From positions 124,001-188,000 of the forward strand of contig PUDQ02000013.1 in NCBI GenBank assembly GCA_002964805.2: a DNA stretch of 64,000 nt, in the 5' to 3' direction. Below, one piece after another: positions 10,166 through 22,877 of the stretch. The notes beneath the pieces were generated by a model that did not search any database, was not told the origin of the DNA, and saw only the letters and a program-made list of their open reading frames with translations. Within the stretch, counting starts at the first letter, position 1. Every line of letters begins with the position of its first letter. This DNA comes from Trametes villosa. Lineage: Eukaryota; Basidiomycota; Agaricomycetes; Polyporales; Polyporaceae. Both the position numbers and the translations under genes were made by a program.

Positions 10166-13134
10166 TCACTCGATCTTTTGCCGCGAGAACTGGAAGGAAG
10201 AAGTCGGTCAGCACTGATCAAGATCCGGGGAGCCCCCCGCCCCCGCAACACGACCCGGAACCAAACTCACCAAAGTGACGACGGTCCCGTCAGGCAGCAC
10301 CTCCTTGCGCGGGACATACTCGACACCGAACCACCGCGGGACGATGCGCCACGCGGCCCAGTACAGCACGCCGGTGACCAAGACGGCGATGCCCACAAGA
10401 CAGTACCTGCCAGGAACGAGACACGCAGAGCATCAAGCACGTCAGCCGAACAGGAGACGCGAACGATGGTGGCGGGCGCACGCACAGGTAGTACGGGAGC
10501 GGCGGCGTGTCGCCCTTGCCGTTCGCGGGGTGCAGGAAAGGCGCGACGAGCACTGGGGATGGCGCGCGTTAGCGAGTGCGCTCGGCAGGGCCGTCGAGCG
10601 ACGGGCATCGAGCATCAGCTGATGGGATTCAGAGGGGGACGCACGGAATACTGCTGCGGCGAGGAAGAACACCGCGGCGGGCCACCACACTGTAGGGCGG
10701 ATCTCAGCATCGTCCGTCCGAGCAGCAGAAGGGCGGGATGTGGCTAGACGCACCTTTGAACGGCCGGGGCGCGTTCGGCTTGCGATACCTTAGCCAGAAC
10801 AGTCCCTAGGTATTTGCAAAAACACGGCGCGTGAGCTCCCCGCACACCGCCGTTTTCACGCGCTTGAAGACGAGACGGGACGTACGACTACGATGAAGAG
10901 GTTGATGACCTGGCTGGGGTAGCCTTCGACGTCGAGGATGAAGGGGTATGCGACTGCTGGCGGCGGCCCGATGATGACGATTATCTGCGGGAGGGTGAAT
11001 AAGCGCATATATGCATACAATATGGGCTGGACGCACCGAGGGTATCAAGTGGATGATCAGTCCCGGGAGCGGCGACTTGCCCGTGGGCCAGTTCGAAGCC
11101 CAGAATTTGTTACCGAACGGCAAGGGAACACCCTCCTTCGCGAGTTCTGGGGGAGGATCCAGGGTGAGTCTTTGCTTACACGGGCTGTTCTTAAAGACGT
11201 ACCTTGGTTGATACGTGCTGCAGCGAAGGTCTAGCAAAGAACAGCTCAGGTTATGGCACGCATTGTGGTCACAGCAATACGTACGATCGTGATGACGTTC
11301 TATCAAGGAAGCGTGTAAGCAAACATCTCTTGATTGTCGGTGGGGGGTACTCACTCTGTTCGGGAAGGGAAACGCAGATGTGATTTCATAGTGAACTTCG
11401 ACTCCCCATTGCATACGATCGAAGACTTACCCTAGTGCACTGCATAAACGTCAGCCTGGAACAATCCTGACATCCTCATCTATAACTCACCTCAACGCGA
11501 CGAACACCGTCAGCGCCTTCTGCGCCTGCACGCCAAACACGTTCTTGAAGAACAGACTCGCGACGGTCGTCCCACTGTGGATGATTTGGTCCTTCGTCGC
11601 CGCCCTGCCCATCCACCCCAAACCGCGTCAGCCACATCCACATCCCCGCTCAAATCCCGCCGAACTCGGAGGGCAGAGGGCAGAGAGAAGAAGGCGAGAC
11701 GCACGCGAAGTAGCTGATGTTGGCGAGGAGGTAGAGGATGGCGCAGATGCTGAGGCCGAGCGGGCCCGCAATCTTGAGCGTGCGCACGGGGTTCTTGACG
11801 TTGTTGAGCACGTAGTTCACGTTCGACCAGCCCGCGTACGCGTTCAGGACCTTGAACGTCGCGGTCGCGTACTGCCCGCGCGCGCGTCAGCAGCCGCACG
11901 TATGGGCGCAAAGACACGGGGAGGGGGGACGCACGTCGTTGCTGCTGTGCGAGCTCCCGGCGAACGCGTCGCGGAAGTTCGCGTGCGGGTCCTCGATGTG
12001 GGTCTTCCCGGAGAGCACGACCCACCCTGCGCCGCGGGGTGAGCACGGGGTCTGTGTTGGGGGCGCGAGAGCACGTACCGGTGATCACGATGAAGATGAG
12101 GATGATAATCTTGAATAGACTCAAACCCTGAAGGCGAGGATCCCGTGAGTAGGAGCCCTCCTACCCTGGCTTGCACGCTTACGTTCATCACCCACACGCC
12201 GAGGCGGGGCGTCAGGCCGTGCAGGAGGGTCACAAAGCCGATCACTACACAGGAAGTCACATTCTATATCCCCAACCTGGGGGACAGAGCATCACGCACC
12301 TCCGAGGGCGATACCACGAGTAACCCATCGCTCCGCGCTGTGGCCTGCGACGATGAGGATGCTTGGCAATGACGTCAGGACATACCGAGCGGCAATAGCT
12401 CAGCTCTGAACGTACTTTTGGGCGAACACCTGCATATATGCACCTCGGTCAGCATGTGCGCAAGCATGAAGAAGCGCACAATACGTACAATGCAGCCTGA
12501 GGCCGTGAAGCCGAGCACAATCGCGTTAACGGCGAAGATGACGGTGGCAAGGTGCTTCGGTTTCTTGTAGACCGCCTCCAGGTACACCTTTTCGCCTCCG
12601 GAACGGGGGAACATCGTGCCGAACTCGAGCCAGATGAAGAGCCCGCAGAAGGAGAGCACAAAGCCAAGGACCCAGAGCATGAGGGACGCGCCCACTGATC
12701 CTACAGAGCCCAAGATTGAGGAGGGCGTCGAGAAAATGCCGGTACCGATGATACGCCCAACGCTGTGGGTTCCGGGTCCATTACTCCGCTATCAGGATGG
12801 GAGGGTCGTACTCACATGAGCAGCGTACAGCTGAACACGCCGAGATGGCGACCCATTCCACCGGCGGCATCTGGGGTGTCCTTATCAGCACCTCCATAGT
12901 CCTCAAGTCTAGGAGTCGCGTTTACGCACCCTCCTCGAAAGAGAGCTCCCCGGGGTTGAGTGTTGGGTCCACGGCAGTCGTGATCTCCTTCGACGCGAGC
13001 GACTCTCCATCGCTATCTTCCTTGGACCGTTTTACGTCCAGCGGCGCCTCCACCGGGACGACCTCGTTATCCGAGGCCTCTTCGCCGCGTCGGCGGGCTC
13101 TCCAGGAAGACAGGGACTGCAGCAGCGAGGACAT
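10166..13134 (-). CDS. MUP1-like amino-acid/methionine permease (APC family), copy B
   Basis: Tandem paralogue of the gene at 6948-9532, same exon-intron plan. ATG at 13134; exon 1 12930-13134 (cytosolic tail ending NPGELSFEE), exon 2 12816-12870 (AAGGMGRHLGVFSCT), exon 3 12489-12762 (IIGTGIFSTPSSILGSVGSVG and GTMFPRSGGEKVYLEAVY). Later exons carry the same membrane segments, the KFWASNWPTGKSPLPGLIIH loop and WAAWRIVPRWFGVEYVPRKE. The terminal intron starts GTGAGT after the VVTL codons and ends at a CCAG acceptor, giving a final exon FSRQKIE with TGA at 10166-10168. The last seven residues differ completely from copy A (NDYKKFK), while both remain Lys-containing cytosolic tails, the usual site for ubiquitin-dependent turnover of fungal permeases (family knowledge, not shown here). 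Function as a methionine or related amino-acid importer is inferred. Confidence 0.85.
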
Positions 13135-13180
13135 GGCGGCGAGCAAGCAGCGACAACCCGGGCTCCGGCGGAGGAAGAGG

Positions 13181-13190
13181 GGATATATAG
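13181..13190 (-). promoter_or_regulatory. candidate TATA box of permease B
   Basis: Minus strand reads CTATATATCC about 50 bp upstream of the ATG at 13134. The distance is short for a TATA box with a long leader but usual for compact fungal promoters. Confidence 0.35.
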
Positions 13191-16100
13191 GACCGGGGCG
13201 ATAACATGGAGCGCGATAGGCAGCCTATAAGAAGCACGCGAAGACCGAGTTGACGTTACCGCGCTGGACGCGGAGCATGTGGGGAGCCCGCCATTGCTTT
13301 CGCCATCCCTCGGGATCATTGCGTGCATTATGCGCCTATCAAAGCAGTAAGTCTATCATCAAACCCGTCCGGCGTCCGCCCTTTCAAATGGAGGCTAGGA
13401 ACGCATGCGAGCTGTCGAGCGCGGTCGGTCGGGTGACTCGTGGGTGTTGGTGGCTGGAAGGCCGTGCATTTGCTGGCTCAGCGTCTCTACACGCGCTCCG
13501 CCACAGGATGTCGCGAGAGTGGGGATGGATGAGCACGCCATGGACGTATATATAGATGAGGAGGTGGATGAGCGTGGTGGCTGAGCGAGCATCGTCTCAG
13601 TCGGTGGCTGAAGTACCCATCGAAGATCTTTCGGTCCTCGATCAACTCCATCAATGTGATCGCTGCCCCGCGGCATCTTCCGGCATACACCCACTGCGTA
13701 CTGACCACGATGATCGACAGAACCGCGAGGAGGTTTGGACACTCTGGCAGTGGTATTGCGGCGCGGTACAATCAAGTACATCAATCATTGCTACATGACT
13801 GATCTGAACCACCAACAAGATGGCTCAGGGCACATCGAACCGAGTGCGGGGAAGAAAACTTCTCGAGATACCACTGCGGATGCGGTGAACGGACTCGTCT
13901 GCCGTTCCTTGTGAGTTGTAGTGCCGGCGAATAAATGGGAGTGCTAGGCGCATACAGCCTCGAAGGTATCCGCCGTTCAGGACTTACATGGCCGCACAGA
14001 CCCGCAATAGCCTACGGCTGCAGGTTGGCGGGCGCGATTTGGTTGCACACGACTTGTGATGCATCTGGCAATTTCGGTGATACTGCGCAGATTTCGCCCT
14101 GTTTGTGGTGTAGGCACCGAGTACTGGGCGGCGGCCCACTCGCACAAGTATGAGGCAACCATTCTCAATGTACACATGCATGATGTAGAGCCTTTATCCA
14201 ACTCCCAGCCAGCCGAGCGTCTCTTCGAACGTCTCAGCGTGGACGATACCTGCGAGCGAGGGCTAACGTTCTGTTCCTTGAGCCGGGGATATCTTTTAAG
14301 TTACAGAAGGCATAAGCGTGATCTGCCACCTTACCTCAAGGATGAGACGGCGCGGGCGCGCAGCTCAAACCCTAACTGCGAAGAGGGATCATAGCTCCGG
14401 TATGGGCGGAGGTGTAGGCGGCCCCCGCGCGAGACCGCCTAGAGAAATCGAGCGTTGGACCTGCAGTATGCGGCTCAGCAAGGCCTGAGAATGGTAGTCG
14501 GCGCACCATCCACTGTGCGGTGAGTACGAGTGGGGAGGCGATACCGGTGTTCTTCGCATAGGTATCGCAACGCGCAGGAATGCAGTAGTGGCATTTGTGG
14601 TGTCAACGTACGGAGTGGAACTCCTGAGGCCCTCGCGGAGACCGCTCGGCTAACCGGCCAGTCCCCATATGTCAAGTAGCACAGCACGACTGCCCGCCGA
14701 ATGTTCGGCAGCGTGGGACTACAACACCTGCTCGAGTGCCGTACCCGCCGACGACGCCAAGCGCTGCGGAAGGACCGGTGTTGGTTCAGGCTCATGTATG
14801 CTGGCCAGTAGACCAGCGCCCCGATGGTACCCGTCGGGTGCTGTCGAGGTTGAGCACCTTGAAGAACATAGAGCGTTGATGCTGTCAGGAGATATGTCAG
14901 GGACAAGATGCGCGCTGTCACGGCGACTTACCGCCCCACAAGGTTTGTCGCACGTCCAGCGAGATAGCGGCGCAAGTACAAGGTTCCTCTAGGCATCTCT
15001 GCGGAGACGGCGCAGTGGATGTGGTGGCGTGTATGGCGTCACCCACCGGGTGACACAGAGACGGGTGGAGGTATCGCTAGTAAAACGTCGCCGAGGGGCC
15101 TCGAGCGAGTTGACGATGTTGTTCGACTGCCCGGCCCAAGGCCGGCAAATGCTGCCTGGGGCCCTCCCTGGCATATCAGGCTAGCGCGAAAGAGAGCAGT
15201 AGGTGCCAGTGGTGTCGAGGAGAGCGGCGGATCAGACGTCGAATGGCCATGAAACCCGCCCCTCCGTCGGCCCATCCCGACCGCAGCCCTCAGGAGCACT
15301 CTCGCGGCAGAAGCAGCGATATACAAGGTCGTCAACGGGTCGGTTGCCCCTGGAATGCGCGTGCTTGACGTAAGAGGGCCTCTTCTAGCGTGCGAACGCT
15401 GGGTGGGTGGCTGCGTTGGAGTCCGCGAGGCGAACGACAATGCCTGCCTTTTCCGGACAAGGACTTGGCGGGCTCGGAAGCAAATCCCAACTTCAGCGAA
15501 GAGCAACGGCCTCGACCAAGTTGAATCGTCGGATATCCTGCACCATAACCAGTCAGCGCGGGGCTGGATGCTCTGACCATGTGCATACCGAGAAGTCAGA
15601 TTCTGTTGCTTCGGACATCATGACACCAGGACCGTCGGCAATCCCTGCCGCTCCCACTGTACTTCCCACACGCAAGTGGCACGAATGGAAGCACAGAACG
15701 GAGTGTATTTCCGCCCGTCTATGACTAGCTCGGCGTGTTGGGAATACATGCAGCGTAGGGTTGAATACCGAACACAGGTGCGGCAGCACGCCGACGAATT
15801 CGAATACTCAGTACCGCACATGGTCCGTGCGCATGCGCCGTCGGGGAGCCGAGCAGCAGCCGACGAGCTCGGGGTGAACTCCAGAGCTTCGCCGTCGCTT
15901 CTTCTTCCGCAACCACGCCGAGCTCCTCGCCGCCCATGGCCGCCAACAGCATGGCCGCGCCGCCATGCGAGCGTTGTCGCCCCTAGTGCGTAGTGCCGCG
16001 GAATACGGATTGGGCAAGTGTACGGACTCACCCGATGACAGCGGTCTCAAGTTACGAAACCGCCATAGACCAACTCGCGGCGGGGCTGGCCGACGCCCCA

Positions 16101-16642
16101 GTTCAAGCGAGGATTCCCAGGCGAGCATGTCAGAGAAGCTCTTCGCCGTGCGCGTGCACGCTGGGAGAAGGTGTGCCTGCTCGCCGAAAGCGGGACTGAA
16201 CAAAGGGACTGCCGTTTTGGTCAACAAGCAAAAGTACCGATAGGTCAGGCGATTCTTGATGGGAAAGCAGGACCCCGAGAGCCCCAAGTCGCCGCGTCCG
16301 GAGGTGAGCGCGATGTTCTGAGCGTCCTAGGGTGGTAGCTGAGCGTGTTCTCGATGTCTGTTGGGGAACAGATAGATGGTGGTTTGAGTGCAAGGACGAC
16401 ATCAAGCCGGTGCACGGAGGCGGTGGTGCACAGGCCGGCGCTACGGTGAGCGCTTGCGCGGGAGATTGAGCGATTCGCTGAGACCCGGCACCGTTTCCGG
16501 GTCCTGGGAGAGCGGTCAAGCAGCGTTCTGATCCCGGACTGCGAGGAGATCATTTAAAGCAGAGGAGAACAATAAGGAGGCCCCCGTGCTTCCCCTCCTT
16601 TTGTTCCCCTCCGTTTGGGTAACCGGTCTCGATCCAGCCGCC
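13191..16642. other. 3.4 kb intergenic region, no gene seen
   Basis: Frames on both strands are short and of shadow-like composition; nothing aligns with a known family by eye. The right edge (16589-16613) is a C/T-rich tract just upstream of the HMG-box gene, a common feature of strong fungal promoters. Confidence 0.5.
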
Positions 16643-18536
16643 ATGCCTCCAGCACGTAGCTCGCTCATGCGTCGCAGACGATCATCTCTTGCCATGGGTA
16701 TGTCATCGGTTGTAATCGCACCGCGGGGGAAGTAGGGGCTGACGAAAACTTCAGGCTTGACCCACGTCAAGCCTGGAAACTACGGGATCAACCACTCGCC
16801 CTCGCCCCGCGCACTCACCTTCGCCCCGAATGTCACCCCCGGGACGTACTTCGAAGGCGACGAGGACATGAACGGCGACCTATCGCCCTCATCGCCCACC
16901 GGTGCGCTCTTCCCGCCCACTGCCCCGCAGTCAAGCGCCCCGACACGTCGCCGCCTGCCACCTGGCAAGCGCCTTTCGCAAGGCTACATTCCCCGTCCAC
17001 CGAACGCCTTCATGCTCTTCCGCGCGAACTTCGTCCGCCAGAAGCACGTCCCCGGTTCTATCGAGACCAACCATGGATCGTTGTCGAAGATTATCGGTAA
17101 GGATCCACTGTCATATCGCGAGCCCACTTGCTAAGATCGGATTGTCAGGTAACTGCTGGCGTGCTCTCCCTCTTGACGAGAAGAAGTACTGGGAGGTCGA
17201 GGCGAAGAAGGCGAAGGCAGCCCACAAGGAGCGCTACCCCCACTATCGCTTCCGGCCCGTGCATAACAAGAAGAAGAAGGCCGAGGCCGCAGCCGCAGCC
17301 GCTGACGATGCCGCCGGTCTGGGCGATGGCAGCGCGAGGCGCAAGGACAAGCTGCCCACCCTCCCTGCCGAGGAAGAACGCTGCGAGGCCGTCGCCCAGT
17401 TCCTGCTCGAGGGCAAGAAGGGCGAGGAGCTTGCGGAGGCGGTGCGCCAGCTGGACATGGCGCGTGCAATGTCGCGCCCGGAAAGCGCCGCATCCGGCGG
17501 CTTCTCGATGAACCCCTGGCCGCAGCAGACCGCCGCGCCCGCATATCTGCAGCGCCGTCCGTCATCTGTTCCCCCGCCATCGACGCTCTTCCACCCCGGG
17601 CACCCGATCACACTGCCCTCGGTGCCCTTCTTCGCCGCCCCGGCCCCGCAGATGGCGTTCCCCGGATCGAACACGATGTTCAACCCCGCAGGGTTCGGCT
17701 TCGGCTCGAACAGCGCGCACGGATCGCGCGCGCCGTCCCCCGTTGGGAACATCGCGCGCAACCGCACGTACCTCGGCCTGCGCCGCGCCTCGAGTGTGCA
17801 GCCGATCCCGTCGGAGCGCATGTGGGACGCCTACGACGCGTTCTCGTCGCAGCAACAGTACGGCGCGCCCGTGGCGAGCTGGGCCCTCCAGCCCGACAAC
17901 GAGCCGCTCCCGGAGGTCACGGACGCGAGCATCTTCCAGCCGGGCTGGACGAGTGCGTTCAAGGACGCGCCGGCCGTCGACTACTCCTCGGTCGACCCGC
18001 ACGCGGCGTCATACAGCCCGCACGAGGGCGCACCGCACGGGCTCTCGCTGAACATCGGCCCGCTCGACAGCTTCGACTTCGCGTCCGCGTCTGGGCCTTC
18101 GACTGCGACCGACGGGTACTCGGCGAGCGCATACGAGCCTCTCGACCCGCACGCGCCGTGGCCAGTCGCCGAGAGCGGGCCGTCGAGCGCATTCTCCGGC
18201 TCTCCCGCGCGCTCCGACGCCTCCCTCCCGCCCAACAGCGCCGCCTCTTCCCAAGTTGCCGGTATCTGTGCGCCTCAGCCTCAGCACCCACAACTGCAGT
18301 TCGACGCGTGGGTTGCTGAGCACGACGCTGGCCAGCAGCACCCCGTCGATAGCACGCCCGTGCCCGAGGACGCGGAGCGGCAGTTCTCCGCGCTCGTGAT
18401 GGAGCTGGAGAAGAGCTACCAGGGCGGCTACGACGTGTACGGCGAGGTCGACACGGCCGGGTTCGAGATGGCGCTCGACGCGGGCATGGAGGTCGGCGCG
18501 GCCGACTTCGGGTACTGCGCCCCGCAGGAGTTCTGA
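16643..18536 (+). CDS. HMG-box transcription factor (MATA_HMG type)
   Basis: Sequence-specific nuclear DNA-binding protein of the fungal MAT-HMG/Rox1/Prf1-like group. Three exons: 16643-16697 (MPPARSSLMRRRRSS..., Arg-rich), 16755-17096 and 17149-18536, about 594 residues. ATG 16643 is chosen because a GTATGT...CTTCAG intron joins it in frame to the conserved region, which otherwise lacks an ATG. The HMG box is at about residues 97-171: IPRPPNAFMLFR, then NHGSLSKIIGNCWR and EKKYWEVEAKKAKAAHKERYPHYRFRP; it is interrupted by the 52-nt second intron at the IIG/N boundary, where such boxes are often split. A basic KKKK follows. The C-terminal 400 residues are Ser/Pro/Ala-rich with acidic patches, resembling a transactivation region. 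No mating-type homeodomain or pheromone genes are nearby, so a role as a non-MAT regulator is likely; target genes are unknown. Confidence 0.9.
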
Positions 18537-19314
18537 GCTCGTCCGCGACGCTCGCTGCCTGCCTCTTTCTCTCATCCTCATCTTCATCATCGCAAAACCA
18601 CACAATTGACTTTCACCCCTCATCTCTCTCCTCGGTCTCTCTGTAGCATTGTATACCTCTCGCCCCGCGCCGCGTCGCGGGTGCTAATACCTCTCCCACT
18701 GTAGCCATTATACGCGCTGTTCCTGTTCCTGTCTCTGTTGCGTCTCGCTCTGTTATCTGTGTCGACTCGACACCCCTGTAGCAATACCGTCCCCTACTCG
18801 TACAAAGCCTTGTCAATCAACTTCTATAGATACCTGTTGGCACCTGCCCATCGCATACCCCCCCCCCCCTACACGGTGCCCGACTTCGTGCGTTGCTGTT
18901 GGTCGATGTATCTATCTGTTTATTGCAATTGGATGACCATCGTTGTACATCCGGTGACGTTCACAAGTTCACTAGTTGAAGGTAAGAAACGGGATTCCTG
19001 TAGCGTGTCATTGATGTGAGTTCGTGAACACGAAACTCTCGAGATGGAGCTCTGCGCAGCTGATGATCAGGAGTTGCGCCCGCGGGCAAACCACAAGCTA
19101 TGCATATCCCATTTCCAATCTGACCCATGACCGTCGCCTGCTGCGACTCAGACGAAGCATTACTAGCAGCAGTGGCCTCGGGGCCATGCTTATAACGCTG
19201 ATGGGGAGCACCAACTCAGAGCCATCGCCCCTCGAGAGCTTGACGGGTACTGGTGAGCTCGAGCCCAACCCTGTACATAGCTGCCGCTGACCACTGTGCG
19301 CAGGTTAGTTCACG
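18537..19314. other. spacer between HMG-box and HET genes
   Basis: T/C-rich 3' flank of the HMG-box gene, a run of about 13 C at 18867-18880, then the promoter of the HET gene. No ORF of interest. Confidence 0.5.
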
Positions 19315-21029
19315 ATGGCCCCGAAATTCAAGCTCACTGCGATCTACGAGAAATCCCTGGCCGCGCTGAACGGCGAGACCGTGGACCTCTCGCGCTGCGG
19401 GACCCCAGGGGAGATCCGCTTCATCGACTGCGCCGCCGCCGCCGAGAACATCCTGCGCATCTACGAGACGAACCTCAACTTCCCTCCCAAGGACGTCCCG
19501 TATGCGACCGTCTCCTACGTCTGGCAGGGCTACCCCCCAAAGAAGCCCTCCCTCGCCCCACGCCGAGTCTTCAGCGTCAAGGGCGCCGAGTCCGGCGAGC
19601 CCATCAGCGTGCGCCTTCTCACCTTCATGTGCGCAGCGGCCGTGCAGGAGGGCGTCGAGCTGCTCTGGCTCGACCGCCTGTGCATCATGCAGACGAGCAA
19701 GCTCGACAAGGCGTGGCAGATCCAGCAGATGCACGCCGTCTACCGCCGCTGCGCCGTCTGCCTCGTCCTCCCGGGTGGGGTAAACCGCCTCGCGGGCCTC
19801 GGCGAGGACACCGCGTGGATCCACCGCGCGTGGACGCTCCAGGAGCTGCTCGCGCCCCCGCGCGCGCTCGTCCTCTTCGAGTGGACGTACGGGCCCGGGG
19901 CGTACAGCGGCGCGACCGTCGGCCGAATCGAGGAGGTCGTCCCGCGCAAGTGCGCGCTGGCGGACGCGACAGACATACTGCTGTTCTCCATCGAGGGCAA
20001 GATGAAGTTCAAGCGGGACAAGGCGAAGGACGCGGCGCACCGCTTCTCAGTTCCCGTGCACATCTTCGGGGATCTGGGGGCGCCGCAGGCGTGGGCAACG
20101 ATGGGCGCGCTGCGTCTGCGCGGGAGCGAGGCGGGGGAGAGCGCGGTGTGGCGGAGCGCGCTCATGCGCACGTCGTCCCGCCCGGTGGACATGGTCCTCA
20201 GCATCATGGGCCTGTTCGATGTCTCTCTCAATCCCTCCGACTTCGACAAGGACGACCGCGTCGGCGCGACCGTCGTGCTCGCGAAGCAGATCCTAGAGAA
20301 GGGCCGCAGCGCGACGTGGATTGGGGCCTCGTTCCATCTCCCGGCATCCTCGGAGCTCTCCAGCTTTCCGATGTTCCCGAAGTCATCCGTCTCCGGTCGC
20401 GCGATGGTCAAAGTCGGAGGTCGGACGAAGGAGGTGTCGACGGTGGTCGACGGGGACTACATGTCGCAATGGTGGCTGAGGCATGCTCCGAAGGGGCGCA
20501 TCGACAACGACGGGTACCTCGTGATGCGGGTCCGAGCGGCAGCGGCGCAGCTCACAGACCGTCGGGGAGACGCAACCCCGGGAGTCGCAAACACCTCCAT
20601 CCGTTCGCAGACGGGGGCATATCGTATCACCGACCTTCGAGGGAGAAAATGGAGCGTCGATAAACGGCAGGCGATCTCGTCGAGCACGAGCGCGATGATT
20701 CTCTTTGTAGGGACGGAGGGAAGATTGTCCACCGCCACGGAGTACCAGTACAGCGAGGACACGCCAGTTCGGGCGATAGCCGTCGAGAAGCACGGCAGAG
20801 GGAAGTACCACAGGGTCGCGTCGTTCTTCCTAGGCGAATGTTTCGAGCAAGAGATCAAGACATGGGTCGTTTCCGAAGTCGCAGTAGGGGGACCGGAGGA
20901 CTTGAGGGACGAACAACTAGCTCTTATCAGAAAGCAGGAACACAAAGGTACACACCTTCAATTCAGAGTACACACATGAGGCTAACTGACGATACACCAG
21001 TGCGCAGAAAACCAATCGAACATGATTAG
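19315..21029 (+). CDS. HET-domain (heterokaryon incompatibility-like) protein
   Basis: HET domains mediate non-self recognition and regulated cell death in fungi; in basidiomycetes most HET proteins have no assigned partner. The domain occupies about residues 60-200: YATVSYVW (62-70), LLWLDRLCI (116-124), QQMHAVYRRCAVCLVL and WIHRAWTLQE (168-177) are its landmark motifs. The first exon is 19315-20947. The frame could stop at 20979, but a GTACAC donor at 20948 with a CTAAC branch sequence and an acceptor at 20999-21000 predicts a 53-nt intron and a final exon 21001-21029 ending RRKPIEHD; that gives 553 residues. The C-terminal half (about 300 residues) has no recognised domain and no NACHT/WD40 or ankyrin repeats. 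No incompatibility partner gene is recognisable next to it. Confidence 0.85.
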
Positions 21030-21361
21030 GTGGCTGGATTGGGGAGATGAAGATTAACGGCAGACAACGAACGATGTACGATAGGCGCACCGAAGTATGG
21101 AACAAGAATGTTATCTCTGTAGGATGATCCATATTTAAGAGGGCGCAACAGCCGCGGAAACCTGACCTGTTCCGCTCTCTGCTAAGAGTCATTTGAATGA
21201 ACGCCGTGCAGAGTATGCGAGTTGGGTCCTAGTGCCACCCCACCTACATTGTATGCGTGCATCGTGTCTGAATATCGTGGTACGTTTGATAGGGACATGG
21301 CCACAAGCTTCAGTACAGCATCGAAAACCCGATCATACAAACAATCCGGAGAAGTAATCCC
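21030..21361. other. convergent 3' spacer (HET / BUB3)
   Basis: About 330 bp between two converging genes; no coding signal. Confidence 0.5.
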
Positions 21362-22877
21362 TCAACTGCCCGTCCATCCCTTAGGCTATAAGACAGTGTG
21401 AGCGATGAGTGATACCACGACGTAAAATCGAGCTCTACCTTGACTTCGTCGCCGACAGTCTTGACAAACACAGCAGGACGCTCTGCCGTCCTCGCGCCTT
21501 CCTCACCCTCTTCCCACGTGTAGCTGACGCCGACCGCAAGCTTCGTGCCGTCGCAGTTGAAGCCGATAGAAGGCACGGGCGCGTTGTACTTCGGGTACTG
21601 TCTCAGCCGCTTCTTCGATTTATGATCCCAGATCGAGACCGTCCCGTCGGATCCCGCGGAGGCGAAGGTGTTGTAGCTGAAGCGTGAACCGCGTCAGCAT
21701 ACCGCCTCATACTTTGGATATGCATATACTCACATGGGGTGGAAGGCCAGCGCGTTGACGGGCCATACATGGTCTACGTCGTCAATCGTTTGACGATGGC
21801 ACTTGAACGCGTACTTCTTCTCCTGCGCTTGGGGACTAGGATCGAAGTATTCCACAGCGATACGGCCTTCTACGGAGCCGGTCGCATAGCCTGCGCAGGA
21901 CTCAGTACATAGCCTATGGCATGCATGCAGAACGGGAGATGTCCAACATACCCTGTCCGTCAGCCATGCACGCGAGCGCGCGCGTCATGAACTTCAAACT
22001 GCTCTCCCGAGTCTGTGCGGGCGAGTCCATTTTGCGGATGTCGTATATGTGGAACAGCCGACTGGCCATTGCGACGACTAGGATGTGGTTCACGAGGTCC
22101 ATGTTGTACACGCGCTCGGGCAGTTCGTGAGAGGCTTGTTGCGGGCTCGCGGCTCGTGGGTCCCAGAAGCGGACGGTCCTGTCCCAAGAGCCCGTAATGA
22201 GCGTATCTTAGGGCGCGCGGGGAGTGACGTGAGCATATAGTCAGTGTTTGACACGAGGGAAGTGCTCACTTTGTTCGCGAGAGAAGTTTATGGAGGAGAT
22301 AGCGTCGGAATGCTGACCGAGGTGATTGATCTTCTCCGTCTGGAGGTCGAGCCTGATGCACGCGCCTGTTAAAGCTCCGACGTATATACGTGTATAACTG
22401 GGCGCACGCACTCGCGAACGGATGTATCCAGGCCTCCGCTGTACCCGTGGTTTCCATCGGAGAAGCAAGTCGCAAGTACCGCAGCTCGATGGTCGTACTT
22501 GGACTTCTGCTCGTTCGTCGCGACGTCATAGAATCGGACAGTCTGGAATGCAGGCGCGTGTTAGCACAGGTCGAAGCGTTGAAGAACACACCCTAGAGTC
22601 CCCGTAGGCAGCACCCACCACCCGTACTCCGCTGCCGACATGGTGGGTATCTAGACCCGGCGCCGACCCTACACCTGTCCAGAAACTGCTTTCCGACCAA
22701 GTAAACGCGACTTACCGTGTCCCAAGAGGATACAAGGAGATGGTTCGGGGCACTTGGTGAAAACCGGACAGAGGACACGCTATCGAACGGCGGGGACGCG
22801 AGCTCAATCTGGTCTGTGGCACAAACCTGTGAGCCGTACCGCACCAGGAGTCAGACACGAGGAGCCATACCAGACAT
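21362..22877 (-). CDS. BUB3: spindle-assembly checkpoint WD40 protein Bub3
   Basis: Bub3 forms a seven-bladed WD40 propeller that binds phosphorylated MELT repeats of the kinetochore protein Spc105/KNL1 and recruits Bub1 and BubR1/Mad3. Eight exons: 22877-22871, 22813-22716, 22542-22412, 22352-22270, 22206-21952, 21890-21734, 21676-21439 and 21385-21362, totalling 993 nt or 330 residues, the usual size for the family. Diagnostic stretches are SWDTTVRFYDV, GLDTSVRELDLQTEK, TGSWDRTVRFWDPR, the highly conserved SVEGRIAVEYFDPSPQAQ, YAFKCHR, YPVNA-like WPVNALAFHP, FASAGSDGTVSIWD and the KPKG C-terminus. The first coding exon is only 7 nt (ATG TCT G) and the last only 8 codons, so gene finders may misplace both ends. 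Distinguished from the related Rae1 by the VEGRIAVEY motif and C-terminus. Confidence 0.92.

Noticed and set aside
17131..18603. Several long antisense frames over the HMG-box gene
   Set aside because: Arg/Ala/Gly-rich shadows; no homology, and the + strand frame is supported by the HMG box.
19216..20040. Long minus-strand open frame opposite the HET gene
   Set aside because: It is an antisense shadow of a GC-rich exon; the + strand carries the HET motifs.
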